64,000 nt of DNA from Pseudomonas knackmussii B13 (GCF_000689415.1 NZ_HG322950.1:1798001-1862000), one strand, 5' to 3'; numbered from the stretch's first letter, positions 7,960 to 15,806 are shown. Notes: generated by a model from the letters alone, not told the origin. Program-made: numbers and translations.

Positions 7960-7977
7960 ACCACAATATCTAGTGGT
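7960..7977. promoter_or_regulatory. NrdR box (distal)
   Basis: accacaatatctagtggt, a better match to the NrdR palindrome than the proximal box. It lies 414 bases from the proximal copy and only about 105 bases upstream of the divergent response-regulator gene. Confidence 0.75.
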
Positions 7978-8081
7978 TATGGCCAGTGCCGGAACGCCCG
8001 TGCGGCCTGCCCGGCAATGTGGGTAGAATGCCGGCCTCTGCCAGGGCCTGCGCGGCCCGCTGTGCGTTGTTAGGAGGCGGT

Positions 8082-8783
8082 GTGGAACAAGAGGCGCGAA
8101 TCCTGATCGTCGAGGACGACCAGCGCTTGGCCGAGCTGACCCAGGACTACCTGGAGAGCAACGGCCTGAAGGTCGGCGTGGAGTCCGATGGCGCGCGCGC
8201 GGTGGCGCGGGTGCTGGAGGAACGTCCGGACCTGGTGGTGCTCGACCTGATGCTGCCGGGCGAGGACGGCCTGTCGATCTGCAAGCGCCTGCGCCCGGAC
8301 TACGACGGCCCGATCCTGATGCTGACCGCGCGTACCGACGACATGGACCAGGTCCAGGGCCTGGAGATGGGCGCGGACGACTACGTGTGCAAGCCGGTGC
8401 GTCCGCGCCTGCTGCTGGCGCGCATCCGTGCCCTGTTGCGGCGCAGCGACGGCGGCGAGGTTGCACCGTCGTCGGGCAAGCGCCTGACCTTCGGCAAGCT
8501 GGTGATCGACAACGCCATGCGCGAGGCCTGGCTCGACGAGGTGACCATCGAGCTGACCAGCGCCGAGTTCGACCTGCTCTGGCTGCTGGCGTCCAACGCC
8601 GGGCGCATCCTCTCCCGCGAGGAGATCTTCAACAACCTGCGCGGCATCGAATACGACGGCCAGGACCGCTCCATTGACGTACGCATCTCGCGCATCCGCC
8701 CGAAGATCGGCGACGACCCGATGCACCCGCGGCTGATCAAGACGGTGCGCAGCAAGGGCTACCTGTTCGTCGGCGAGTTGTAA
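8082..8783 (+). CDS. OmpR/PhoB-family response regulator (RstA-like)
   Basis: The 233-residue protein has a receiver domain (about 1-120) followed by a winged-helix DNA-binding domain (about 135-233). The receiver has the acidic pair VEDD, the phosphoacceptor Asp in VVLDLMLPG and the conserved Lys in CKPVRP. The wing has the OmpR-type ELTSAEFDLLWLL and RSKGYLF. I place the start at the GTG at 8082 because TAGGAGG lies 4 bases before it; an upstream in-frame start at 7986 lacks a ribosome site. The next gene is its sensor kinase, and both resemble E. coli RstA/RstB. The signal is unknown. Confidence 0.9.
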   Translation: MEQEARILIVEDDQRLAELTQDYLESNGLKVGVESDGARAVARVLEERPDLVVLDLMLPGEDGLSICKRLRPDYDGPILMLTARTDDMDQVQGLEMGADDYVCKPVRPRLLLARIRALLRRSDGGEVAPSSGKRLTFGKLVIDNAMREAWLDEVTIELTSAEFDLLWLLASNAGRILSREEIFNNLRGIEYDGQDRSIDVRISRIRPKIGDDPMHPRLIKTVRSKGYLFVGEL

Positions 8784-8804
8784 GGCCCGGCCTTTTCGTC
8801 GTGG

Positions 8805-8830
8805 CCATCCCCGCGAAAGCGGGGACCCAA
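8805..8830. repeat. REP element between regulator and sensor genes
   Basis: ccatccccgcgaaagcggggacccaa, a variant with AAA in the loop, inside the 77-base gap of the two-component operon. Confidence 0.8.
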
Positions 8831-8860
8831 TAAACAGAAAGCAACCCGGCAAGAGCGGCG

Positions 8861-10477
8861 ATGAAATCCATCTTCCTGCGCATCTACGGCGGCATGCTCC
8901 TGACCCTGGTGGTGGTCGGCGCGCTCGGCTTGCTGACGTTGCGGGTGGTCAACGACGTGCGTGCGCAGGACTACCGCCAGGAGTTGGCGCGCGGCACCTT
9001 CCGCCTGATGTCCGACGAACTGGTGCCGATGGAGGAGGTCGACCGCAAGCGCGCCATCCTGCAGTGGAGCCGGCTGATGGGCATTCCCCTGAGCCTGCAG
9101 CACCTCGACAGCCTGGGCCTGGAAAGCCGCGCCCGTGCCCGCCTCATGAATGGCGAGGTACTGGTGGAGCAGAGCGCGCCGCACCTGTTCAAGGTCTATT
9201 CCCAGGTCAGCCTGCAGGAGAGCCTGGTGCTGGTGGGCGAGGTGGAGCAGGTCAGCGAGCAACTGGCGCGCGCCACCCTTTATATGGTGATGGACGAGCT
9301 GCGCCGCTACCCGGCGAGCGAACAGCCCTACCACCTGGCGCGCATCGTCCGCGACAAGCAGTTCGGCTACGACGTGCACCTCAAGCGGCTCAAGGAGGTC
9401 GACCTCGACGACGACCAGAGCCGCCGCGTGGAGGAGGGCGACACCGTGCTGGCGCTGGGCAAGAACGGCGATTCGCTGCGGGTGCTGGCCGGCATTGTCG
9501 GCACGCCCTGGGTGCTGGAACTCGGCCCCATCGAGCGCATGAACCCCTATCCGCCGCAGCTGCTGCTGTTGCTCGCGGCGCTCGGCCTAACGCTGATCGG
9601 CCTCACCCTCTACCTGTTGGTCAGCCGCCTGGAACAGCGCCTGCGCAGCCTCGAATCGGCCGCCGCGCGCCTGGCCCGCGGCAGCCTGGATGCCCGCGCG
9701 GAAGTCAGCGGCGCCGACTCGGTGGGGCGCCTGGCCGGTGCCTTCAACCACATGGCGGTGCAGATCCAGCGGCTGATCATGGTCCAGCGCGAGCTGGTGC
9801 GCGCGGTGTCCCACGAGCTGCGCACGCCGGTGGCGCGGCTGCGCTTCGGCCTGGAAATGATCGAGTCGGCGGAAACCGATACGGCGCGGCAGAAGTACAT
9901 GGCCGGCATGGACGGCGACATCCAGGACCTCGATCAGCTGGTCGACGAGATGCTCACCTACGCGCGCCTGGAGCAGGGCTCGCCAGCGCTGAGCTACAAG
10001 GCCGTGGAACTGGGCGCGCTGATCGAGCAAGTGGTCACGGAGATCGCCCCCTTGCGCCGCGAGGTGCTGGTCACCTGCGAGGCCGGGCCGTTGGTGCCGT
10101 TCGACCAGGGCAGCTGGATCGAGGCCGAGCCGCGCTATCTGCACCGCGCCCTGCAGAACCTGCTGAGCAATGCCATCCGCTATGCCGAAGGGCGCGTGCG
10201 GGTGAGCTACCGGGTGAGCCTGGACCGCTGCCAGGTGGACGTCGAGGACGATGGCCCGGGCGTTCCCGAAGACCGTTGGGAGCGGCTGTTCACGCCGTTC
10301 TTCCGCGTCGACGACAGCCGTACGCGCGTCACCGGCGGGCACGGGTTGGGCCTTTCCATCGTGCGCCGGATCATTCACTGGCACGGCGGGCGCGCCTCGA
10401 TCAGCCGTAGCGAAAGCCTGGGCGGCGCCTGCTTCACCTTGGCCTGGCCACGGCGCCAGGCATTGCTCAAGGAATAG
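8861..10477 (+). CDS. Sensor histidine kinase (RstB-like)
   Basis: A 538-residue inner-membrane kinase. The first membrane span lies at about residues 8-30, a periplasmic sensor domain of nearly 200 residues follows, and the second span is near 232-252. Next come a HAMP linker, the phosphoacceptor box SHELRTPVARL, and the ATPase with N box (LLSNAIRYAEG), DDGPGVPEDRWE and GGHGLGLSIVRRI. It should phosphorylate the response regulator encoded 77 bases upstream. The N-terminus MKSIFLRIYGGM resembles E. coli RstB. No ligand-binding motif is evident in the periplasmic part. Confidence 0.93.
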   Translation: MKSIFLRIYGGMLLTLVVVGALGLLTLRVVNDVRAQDYRQELARGTFRLMSDELVPMEEVDRKRAILQWSRLMGIPLSLQHLDSLGLESRARARLMNGEVLVEQSAPHLFKVYSQVSLQESLVLVGEVEQVSEQLARATLYMVMDELRRYPASEQPYHLARIVRDKQFGYDVHLKRLKEVDLDDDQSRRVEEGDTVLALGKNGDSLRVLAGIVGTPWVLELGPIERMNPYPPQLLLLLAALGLTLIGLTLYLLVSRLEQRLRSLESAAARLARGSLDARAEVSGADSVGRLAGAFNHMAVQIQRLIMVQRELVRAVSHELRTPVARLRFGLEMIESAETDTARQKYMAGMDGDIQDLDQLVDEMLTYARLEQGSPALSYKAVELGALIEQVVTEIAPLRREVLVTCEAGPLVPFDQGSWIEAEPRYLHRALQNLLSNAIRYAEGRVRVSYRVSLDRCQVDVEDDGPGVPEDRWERLFTPFFRVDDSRTRVTGGHGLGLSIVRRIIHWHGGRASISRSESLGGACFTLAWPRRQALLKE

Positions 10478-10518
10478 GCCTGCGACGGGCGGTGGCTGGA
10501 CAGTTTGCGACTTTATAG

Positions 10519-10534
10519 TATATAAATTTATATA
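10519..10534. promoter_or_regulatory. Operator palindrome upstream of the ArsR/BigR gene
   Basis: tatataaatttatata is a perfect 16-bp palindrome in a very AT-rich stretch 24 bases before the regulator start. It resembles the AT-rich operators of BigR/SqrR-type repressors and probably mediates autorepression of the operon. Confidence 0.7.
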
Positions 10535-10557
10535 TTGTATTTTCGTAGACCGTTGCC

Positions 10558-10881
10558 ATGTCGTCCACCGAATCCCCTGATCTGACCCGCATGCGCCAGT
10601 CCGCCGACGAAGCCGGACGCCTGCTCAAAGCCCTGGGCAATCCAGACCGCCTGTTGCTGTTGTGCCTGCTGTCGCAGGGCGAAAGCCATGTCGGCGGGCT
10701 GGAGGAGCGCCTGGGCATTGGCCAGCCGACGCTGTCGCAACAGTTGGGCGTGCTGCGCCGCGAAGGCCTGGTGGAAACCCGCAAGGATGGCAAGCAGGTC
10801 TACTACCGGATCAGCAGCCCGCAAGCGCTGGCGGTGATCCAGACCCTTTACCGGTTGTACTGCGCGGAGGATGGGCAATGA
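10558..10881 (+). CDS. ArsR-family repressor, BigR/SqrR type (persulfide sensor)
   Basis: A 107-residue winged-helix repressor with recognition helix region GQPTLSQQLGVLRREGLV and wing KDGKQVYYRIS. Two cysteines at about 36 and 102 match the positions used by BigR/SqrR proteins to sense reactive sulfur by forming a tetrasulfide or disulfide link; no metal-binding ELCV motif is present. It heads a tight operon with two YeeE/YedE-type membrane proteins and a DUF202 protein, which supports a sulfur role. Its stop overlaps the next start (ATGA). The operator is the palindrome just upstream. Confidence 0.85.
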   Translation: MSSTESPDLTRMRQSADEAGRLLKALGNPDRLLLLCLLSQGESHVGGLEERLGIGQPTLSQQLGVLRREGLVETRKDGKQVYYRISSPQALAVIQTLYRLYCAEDGQ

Positions 10882-11312
10882 GCATCGACTGGACGGCTTT
10901 CACCCCCTGGAGCGCCTTGGCCGGCGGCGTGTTGATCGGCCTTTCCGCCGGCTTGTTCGCCGTGCTCAACGGCCGCATTGCCGGCATCAGCGGCTTGCTC
11001 GGCGGCGTGCTGGCGGGCAGCAGGGAAGGGCGCCTGGAGCGCCTGCTGTTCCTCCTCGGCCTGCTGGCCGCACCGGCGTTGTGGATGCTCTGGGGCAGGC
11101 TGCCCGAGCTGCATTACCAGAGCGGCTGGCCGACCCTGCTGGTGGCCGGCTTCCTGGTCGGCATCGGCAGCCGCTATGGCGCCGGCTGTACCAGTGGGCA
11201 CGGCGTCTGCGGCCTCGCGCGGCTGTCGCCGCGTTCGCTGGTGGCCACGCTGTGCTTCATGGGCAGCGGCTTCGCTACCGTCTTCGTCCTGCGTCATCTG
11301 TTGGGAGTCTGA
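10878..11312 (+). CDS. YeeE/YedE-family membrane protein (sulfur transport), first half
   Basis: A 144-residue integral membrane protein with about four helices and the family motif GAGCTSGHGVCGLARLSPRS. The conserved Cys pair in this motif is thought to relay thiosulfate or sulfide in TsuA-type transporters. The start is the ATG at 10878 that overlaps the repressor stop; upstream in-frame codons belong to the repressor gene. Full-length YeeE proteins carry both halves in one chain, whereas here the second half is a separate gene directly downstream. It probably moves a reduced sulfur compound across the inner membrane under BigR-type control. Confidence 0.88.
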   Translation: MSIDWTAFTPWSALAGGVLIGLSAGLFAVLNGRIAGISGLLGGVLAGSREGRLERLLFLLGLLAAPALWMLWGRLPELHYQSGWPTLLVAGFLVGIGSRYGAGCTSGHGVCGLARLSPRSLVATLCFMGSGFATVFVLRHLLGV

Positions 11313-11314
11313 AC

Positions 11315-11728
11315 ATGGCTGCTGTGATCGCTCTTCTCTGCGGGCTGCTGTTCGGCATCGGCCTGCTGCTGGCCGGCATGGCCGACCCGACCAAGGTGCT
11401 GGGCTTCCTCGACCTGGCCGGCGCCTGGGACCCGTCCCTGGCGCTGGTGATGGTCGGCGCCATAGGCGCGGCCTTCCTGCCGTTCACCTGGGCACGCCGG
11501 CAAACGCGCAACCTGCTCGGTGGCGCCATGCAACTGCCGAAGGCGCGCGATCTGGATCGCCGGCTGATCGTCGGCAGCCTGGTGTTCGGCATGGGCTGGG
11601 GCGTCGCGGGGATCTGCCCGGGGCCGGCGCTGGTGGGATTGGGCGCCGGCTACTGGCAGGCGGGGTTGTTCGTCGCGGCCATGCTGGTGGGCATGGGCGT
11701 GTTCCAGAAGCTGCAGGGAGGCAAGTGA
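11315..11728 (+). CDS. YeeE/YedE-family membrane protein (DUF6691-like), second half
   Basis: A 137-residue membrane protein with GMADPTKVLGFLD near the start and GWGVAGICPGPALVGLGAG in the second half. The single conserved Cys in GICPGP corresponds to the second sulfur-relay motif of the family. It begins 2 bases after the previous stop, so the two halves are very likely co-translated and assemble together. The stop overlaps the next gene in TGATG. Confidence 0.88.
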   Translation: MAAVIALLCGLLFGIGLLLAGMADPTKVLGFLDLAGAWDPSLALVMVGAIGAAFLPFTWARRQTRNLLGGAMQLPKARDLDRRLIVGSLVFGMGWGVAGICPGPALVGLGAGYWQAGLFVAAMLVGMGVFQKLQGGK

Positions 11729-12090
11729 TGTCAGGCCTCGACGACCCGCGCGTGTTATTCGCCGCCGAGCGCACGTTGCTGGCCTGGAACCGCACGGCGC
11801 TGGCTTTGATCGCCTTCGGTTTCGTCATCGAGCGCAGCGGCCTGTTGCTGCGCCTGCTGCACGGCGGGGCCGACACCGATGCGGTACGCCACTATTCGTT
11901 CTGGGTGGCGCTGGGCTTCATCCTGCTTGGCTGCTTCGCCGCTTGCAGCTCGGCGCTTCAATTCCGCCGGGTGGTGCGTGGATTGAAGCCGGTGGAGATT
12001 CCCGAGGGCTACCGGGTCAACGCCGGGCCCTGGCTCAACCTGCTGGTGGCCGTGCTGGGCCTGGTGCTGACGCTGTACCTGGCCTTCTGA
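11728..12090 (+). CDS. DUF202/YidH-family inner-membrane protein
   Basis: A 120-residue protein with the DUF202 opening (FAAERTLLAWNRTALALIAFGF) and three hydrophobic segments, ending in a short membrane helix. The family function is unknown. Overlap with the preceding transporter gene in TGATG places it in the sulfur operon. Confidence 0.85.
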   Translation: MSGLDDPRVLFAAERTLLAWNRTALALIAFGFVIERSGLLLRLLHGGADTDAVRHYSFWVALGFILLGCFAACSSALQFRRVVRGLKPVEIPEGYRVNAGPWLNLLVAVLGLVLTLYLAF

Positions 12091-12131
12091 TGGATAAAGT
12101 TGACCTTCGGGTCAATGCATGCAAAATGCTC

Positions 12132-12161
12132 GCGGCGCGGCACCTTCCGTGCCCGCGCCGC
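12132..12161 (+). terminator. GC-rich hairpin after the sulfur operon
   Basis: GCGGCGCGG paired with CCGCGCCGC, 42 bases after the last gene. There is no T run, so it may be a weak terminator or a 3' stabiliser. Confidence 0.4.
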
Positions 12162-12230
12162 ATGCCTTCTCCCTGACTGACCCGCCCCATCGGACGCCGG
12201 AAACGGCCGCAGCGGCGAGGATGCGCCAAG

Positions 12231-12255
12231 CGGTATATCGTTTCTGATATAACGG
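12231..12255. promoter_or_regulatory. ModE-type operator upstream of modA
   Basis: cggtatatcgtttctgatataacgg has the two inverted CG-TATAT/ATATAACG half-sites of the ModE molybdate-repressor box. It lies 24 bases before modA. No modE gene lies in this window. Confidence 0.65.
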
Positions 12256-12278
12256 ATGTCCCACTCAGGAGCACCTCG

Positions 12279-13034
12279 ATGAATCGCACCGCCGCACCTT
12301 TCACCCTGGCCCTTGCGGCTAGTCTGCTTGCCCAAGCCACACTCGCCGACGAGGTCCAGGTCGCCGTGGCGGCCAACTTCACCGCGCCCATCCAGGCCAT
12401 CGCCAAGGACTTCGAGAAGGACACCGGACACAAGCTGGTGGCCTCCTTCGGCGCCACCGGGCAGTTCTACGCGCAGATCAAGAACGGCGCGCCCTTCGAG
12501 GTGCTCCTCGCCGCCGACGACGCGACTCCGGCCAAGCTCGAGCAGGAAAAGGCCACCGTCCCCGGTTCGCGCTTCACCTACGCCATCGGCAAGCTGGCGC
12601 TGTGGTCGGCGAAGGACGGTTATGTCGATGCCAAGGGCGATGTCCTGAAGAAGGGCGACTTCCAGCACCTGTCCATCGCCAATCCGAAGACTGCGCCCTA
12701 CGGCCTGGCGGCCACCCAGGTGCTGGACAAGCTGGGCCTGAAGGACAAGCTGGCCGGCAAGCTCGTCGAGGGCCAGAACATCGGCCAGGCGTTCCAGTTC
12801 GTTTCCACCGGCAACGCCGAGCTGGGCTTCGTGGCGTTGTCGCAGGTCTACAAGGATGGCAAGGTGACCGCCGGTTCGGCCTGGATCGTCCCGGTCGACC
12901 TCTACGCACCGATCCGCCAGGACGCGGTGATCCTCGAAAAAGGCAAGGACAACGCGGCGGCCAAGGCCCTGGTCGAGTACCTGAAGGGGCCGAAGGCGGC
13001 GGCGGTGATCAAATCCTACGGCTACGAGCTGTAA
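12279..13034 (+). CDS. modA: Molybdate ABC transporter, periplasmic binding protein
   Basis: A 251-residue protein with a cleavable signal peptide (cleavage near ATLA-DEVQV). The mature part starts with VAVAANFTAPIQ and contains the oxyanion-binding segments FGATGQFYAQI and SIANPKTAPYG typical of ModA, with the final domain ending in KSYGYEL. It captures molybdate in the periplasm for ModBC. An AGGAG site precedes the ATG, and modB follows after 13 bases. Molybdate is needed for the cofactor of the nitrate reductase encoded 9 kb away. Confidence 0.96.
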   Translation: MNRTAAPFTLALAASLLAQATLADEVQVAVAANFTAPIQAIAKDFEKDTGHKLVASFGATGQFYAQIKNGAPFEVLLAADDATPAKLEQEKATVPGSRFTYAIGKLALWSAKDGYVDAKGDVLKKGDFQHLSIANPKTAPYGLAATQVLDKLGLKDKLAGKLVEGQNIGQAFQFVSTGNAELGFVALSQVYKDGKVTAGSAWIVPVDLYAPIRQDAVILEKGKDNAAAKALVEYLKGPKAAAVIKSYGYEL

Positions 13035-13047
13035 GGCAAGGAAAGCG

Positions 13048-13728
13048 ATGCCACTGACCGCGGCGGACCTCACGGCAATCCGGCTCACCCTCGAGCTGGC
13101 TTGCGTCAGCACCCTGATCCTGTTGCTGCTGGGCACCCCCGTCGCCTGGTGGCTGGCGCGCACCCGCTCGTGGCTCAAGGGCCCGATCGGGGCGCTGGTG
13201 GCGCTGCCGCTGGTGCTGCCGCCGACGGTTATCGGCTTCTACCTGCTGGTCACCCTGGGCCCCAACGGCCCCATCGGCCAGCTCACCGACGCGCTGGGTT
13301 GGCGGCGCCTGCCGTTCAGCTTCGCCGGGCTGGTGGTGGGCTCGGTGTTCTACTCGCTGCCCTTCGTGGTGCAGCCGCTGCAGAACGCTTTCGAGGCCAT
13401 CGGCAAGCGTCCGCTGGAGGCCGCCGCGACCTTGCGCGCGAGCCCGCTGGACGCTTTCTTCAGCGTGGTCCTGCCGCTCGCGCGGCCGGGTTTCGTCACC
13501 GCCGCCATCCTTGGTTTTGCGCACACCGTCGGCGAGTTCGGCGTGGTGCTGATGATCGGCGGCAACATCCCCGGCCAGACCCGCGTGGTCTCGGTGCAGA
13601 TCTTCGATCACGTCGAAGCCCTGGAGTACGCCCAGGCGCACTGGCTGGCCGGCGGCATGGTGGTGTTCTCCTTCTTCGTGCTGCTGGCGTTGTATTCCAC
13701 GCGGCGCACGCGCGCGGCCTGGAGCTGA
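13048..13728 (+). CDS. modB: Molybdate ABC transporter, permease
   Basis: A 226-residue inner-membrane permease with five or six helices. The cytoplasmic coupling motif is EAAATLRASPLDAFFSVVLP followed by FAHTVGEFGVVLMIGG, close to the consensus EAA loop of ModB. It forms the channel for molybdate with ModC as ATPase. The stop and the modC start are separated by one base. Confidence 0.96.
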   Translation: MPLTAADLTAIRLTLELACVSTLILLLLGTPVAWWLARTRSWLKGPIGALVALPLVLPPTVIGFYLLVTLGPNGPIGQLTDALGWRRLPFSFAGLVVGSVFYSLPFVVQPLQNAFEAIGKRPLEAAATLRASPLDAFFSVVLPLARPGFVTAAILGFAHTVGEFGVVLMIGGNIPGQTRVVSVQIFDHVEALEYAQAHWLAGGMVVFSFFVLLALYSTRRTRAAWS

Positions 13729-13729
13729 G

Positions 13730-14818
13730 ATGAGCGCTGCCATCGAAGCGAAGTTCCGCCTCGACTACCGGGACTTTTCCCTGGATGTCGACCTTGAACT
13801 GCCGGGGCGTGGAGTGACTGCGCTGTTCGGCCATTCCGGCTCCGGCAAGACCACCTGCCTGCGTTGTTTCGCCGGCCTGGAGCGGCCGAGTCGCGCACGA
13901 CTGCAAGTGAACGGCGAGACCTGGCAGGACAGCGAGCGCGGCCTGTTCCTGCCGCCGCACAAGCGCGCCATCGGCTATGTGTTCCAGGATGCCAACCTGT
14001 TCGAGCACCTGAGCGTGCGGCGTAACCTGGCGTACGGCATGAAGCGCGTGCCCACTCGTGAGCATCGCGTGGCGTTGGATCAAGCCTGCGAGCTGCTCGG
14101 CATCGGCCACTTGCTGGAGCGCATGCCAAGGCACCTGTCCGGCGGCGAGCGGCAGCGGGTCGGTATCGCCCGTGCGCTGCTGACCAGTCCGAGGCTGTTG
14201 CTGATGGACGAGCCGCTGGCTTCCCTTGATGTGAAGCGCAAGACCGAGATCCTGCCGTACCTCGAACGCCTGCACGACGAACTGGATATCCCGATCCTCT
14301 ACGTCAGCCACTCGCCGGATGAAGTGGCGCGCCTGGCCGATCACCTTGTGCTGCTCGAAGGCGGCCGAGTGCTGGCCAGTGGTGCTGTAGGGGAAACCCT
14401 GGCGCGCACCGATCTGCCGACTTCGATGCTGGAGGATGCCGGCGTGGTGATCGATGGCCGCGTGCTTGGCCACGACAGCGCCTATGGCCTGCTCGACCTT
14501 GGCCTGCCCGGTGGCAACGAACGCATTCGCCTGGCCCATGCGGCGCTGCCCGAAGGCAAGGCGCTGCGCATCAAGGTGCAGGCCCGCGACGTCAGCCTGA
14601 GCCTGGATCGCCCCGAACACAGCAGCATCCTCAATCGTCTGCCGGCGTCGGTGGTGGAGATGGTCGCCACCGACAATCCGGCGCACCTGCTGGTGCGTCT
14701 GGAGGTGTCGGGCAATCCGCTGCTGGCGCGCATCACGCGCTATTCCGCCGACCAGCTCGGCCTGCGCGAAGGGCAGGGGCTGTGGGCGCAGATCAAGTCG
14801 GTGGCGGTGCTGGCCTGA
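13730..14818 (+). CDS. modC: Molybdate ABC transporter, ATP-binding protein
   Basis: The 362-residue ATPase has Walker A GHSGSGKT, the signature LSGGERQRV, Walker B LLLMDEPLASLD and the switch His in YVSHSPDE. The C-terminal 70 residues form a mop-like regulatory domain (QARDVSLSL... SVVEMVATD) that binds molybdate or tungstate. It ends the modABC operon; a REP element lies 25 bases downstream. Confidence 0.96.
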   Translation: MSAAIEAKFRLDYRDFSLDVDLELPGRGVTALFGHSGSGKTTCLRCFAGLERPSRARLQVNGETWQDSERGLFLPPHKRAIGYVFQDANLFEHLSVRRNLAYGMKRVPTREHRVALDQACELLGIGHLLERMPRHLSGGERQRVGIARALLTSPRLLLMDEPLASLDVKRKTEILPYLERLHDELDIPILYVSHSPDEVARLADHLVLLEGGRVLASGAVGETLARTDLPTSMLEDAGVVIDGRVLGHDSAYGLLDLGLPGGNERIRLAHAALPEGKALRIKVQARDVSLSLDRPEHSSILNRLPASVVEMVATDNPAHLLVRLEVSGNPLLARITRYSADQLGLREGQGLWAQIKSVAVLA

Positions 14819-14839
14819 GGCGAGGTCTCGCGACGTGGT

Positions 14840-15580
14840 TCATTGGGTCCCCGCGTTCGCGGGGATGACGCAGGAGGCGGGGATGGCCACGAGGCTGAGC
14901 AGGCGCTCGTCGAGGGTGGCGAACTGCGCGTCCAGTTCGCTTCCGCTGCACCATTGCTCGGAGAGGTCGCAGAGCAGGCGCAGGCGCGCTTGTCCCTGGT
15001 CGTTCCATTCCAGCAGTTCGGCGTGCTCGAAGTAGAAGCGCTTGCCCACTATCGGGTAGAGCGCCTTGAACAGGCTTTCCTTGAGCGAGAAGGTCAGGGT
15101 CACGGTGAACCCCAAAAGCGCCGGGTCCAGGCGTTCGCGCTCGGCGGGTGTGAGCAGTTCTTCCTGCAGTCGTGCAGCGCGTGCGTCGTCGAGCAGGCTT
15201 TCGACGTCGAGTCCCAAGCCTTGCCATTGGCTGCGCAGGGCGACCACCGCCGCGGCCCAGCCATCGCCATGGGTGATGGAGCCGCAGAGCCCGGCGGGCC
15301 AGATCGGCGAGCGGTCCGCCGCGAGGCCCGGCGCCACGGCCATGGTCTGCAATTGGCCGATGCTGGCGCGGGCGCAGAGGCGTCCGGCGAGGAATTCGGC
15401 GCGGCGCTTGGCCACCGCGCGGCCGATGTTGGCCGGCAGGTCCACGCCGTGGCGGACGAAGGCGTCGGCGTCGAGGCGCGCAGGTTGGAACTGGCTGCTG
15501 TGCAGGACGGCGCCCGGCACGGCCTGGGGCAGCGGCCAGTGCGCCTGGGGCGGGGTGAGGAAGTCGGCGGATTCGGACAT
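14840..15580 (-). CDS. pcpS: 4'-phosphopantetheinyl transferase (Sfp/EntD type)
   Basis: A 246-residue enzyme that attaches the phosphopantetheine arm of CoA to acyl and peptidyl carrier proteins. Motifs are GSITHGDGW, the Mg-binding GLGLDVE and FSLKESLFKALYPI. I chose the ATG at 15580 because the upstream 51 codons have no family match. P. aeruginosa has a single such enzyme, PcpS, at the equivalent place, serving fatty-acid and siderophore synthesis. The last residues (VIPANAGTQ) and the stop codon are encoded by a REP element (14843-14870), so the repeat has replaced the original C-terminus. Confidence 0.9.
   Translation of the reverse strand: MSESADFLTPPQAHWPLPQAVPGAVLHSSQFQPARLDADAFVRHGVDLPANIGRAVAKRRAEFLAGRLCARASIGQLQTMAVAPGLAADRSPIWPAGLCGSITHGDGWAAAVVALRSQWQGLGLDVESLLDDARAARLQEELLTPAERERLDPALLGFTVTLTFSLKESLFKALYPIVGKRFYFEHAELLEWNDQGQARLRLLCDLSEQWCSGSELDAQFATLDERLLSLVAIPASCVIPANAGTQ
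14843..14870. repeat. REP element forming the 3' end of the transferase gene
   Basis: ttgggtccccgcgttcgcgg and eight more bases; on the minus strand it is translated as VIPANAGTQ before the stop. Confidence 0.85.
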
Positions 15581-15629
15581 GGCGCGAATTCTGCCGTTCG
15601 ACGGGCGATCTGGCCAGAGGCTAGTAGTT

Positions 15630-15806
15630 GGTTTGTGACCGTACAGTCGCGTCCAGCCGGTCACAAACCCTTTACATTCGATTGCAAAGGTTAACGCAAG
15701 CGCTACGGATCGCCGGGCGCGGAATTGCCACACTGCGCCCCGCGTTCCTTAGGGAACGCAGGTGAGGTTGTTGTCGGAGCCGCGAGCTCCGGCTTTTTCA
15801 CTGATC
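15630..15806 (+). ncRNA. Candidate small RNA with terminator, flanked by a perfect inverted repeat
   Basis: The 316-base gap between two minus-strand genes (15581-15896) has no ORF. It contains a perfect 12-bp inverted repeat GGTTTGTGACCG/CGGTCACAAACC (15630-15641, 15658-15669) and a gcgttccTTAgggaacgc hairpin (15742-15759). A rho-independent terminator pointing right follows (stem 15773-15793, then TTTTT). No plus-strand gene feeds this terminator, so a small plus-strand transcript is likely. A weak TTGCAA/TACGGA pair near 15682-15709 could be its promoter. The 5' end is uncertain; the inverted repeat may be an operator instead. Confidence 0.4.
15773..15800 (+). terminator. Rho-independent terminator pointing right
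   Basis: gtcggagc, loop cgcga, gctccggc, then TTTTTC. On the minus strand there is no T run, so it cannot serve the neighbouring genes, both of which lie on the minus strand. Confidence 0.65.
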
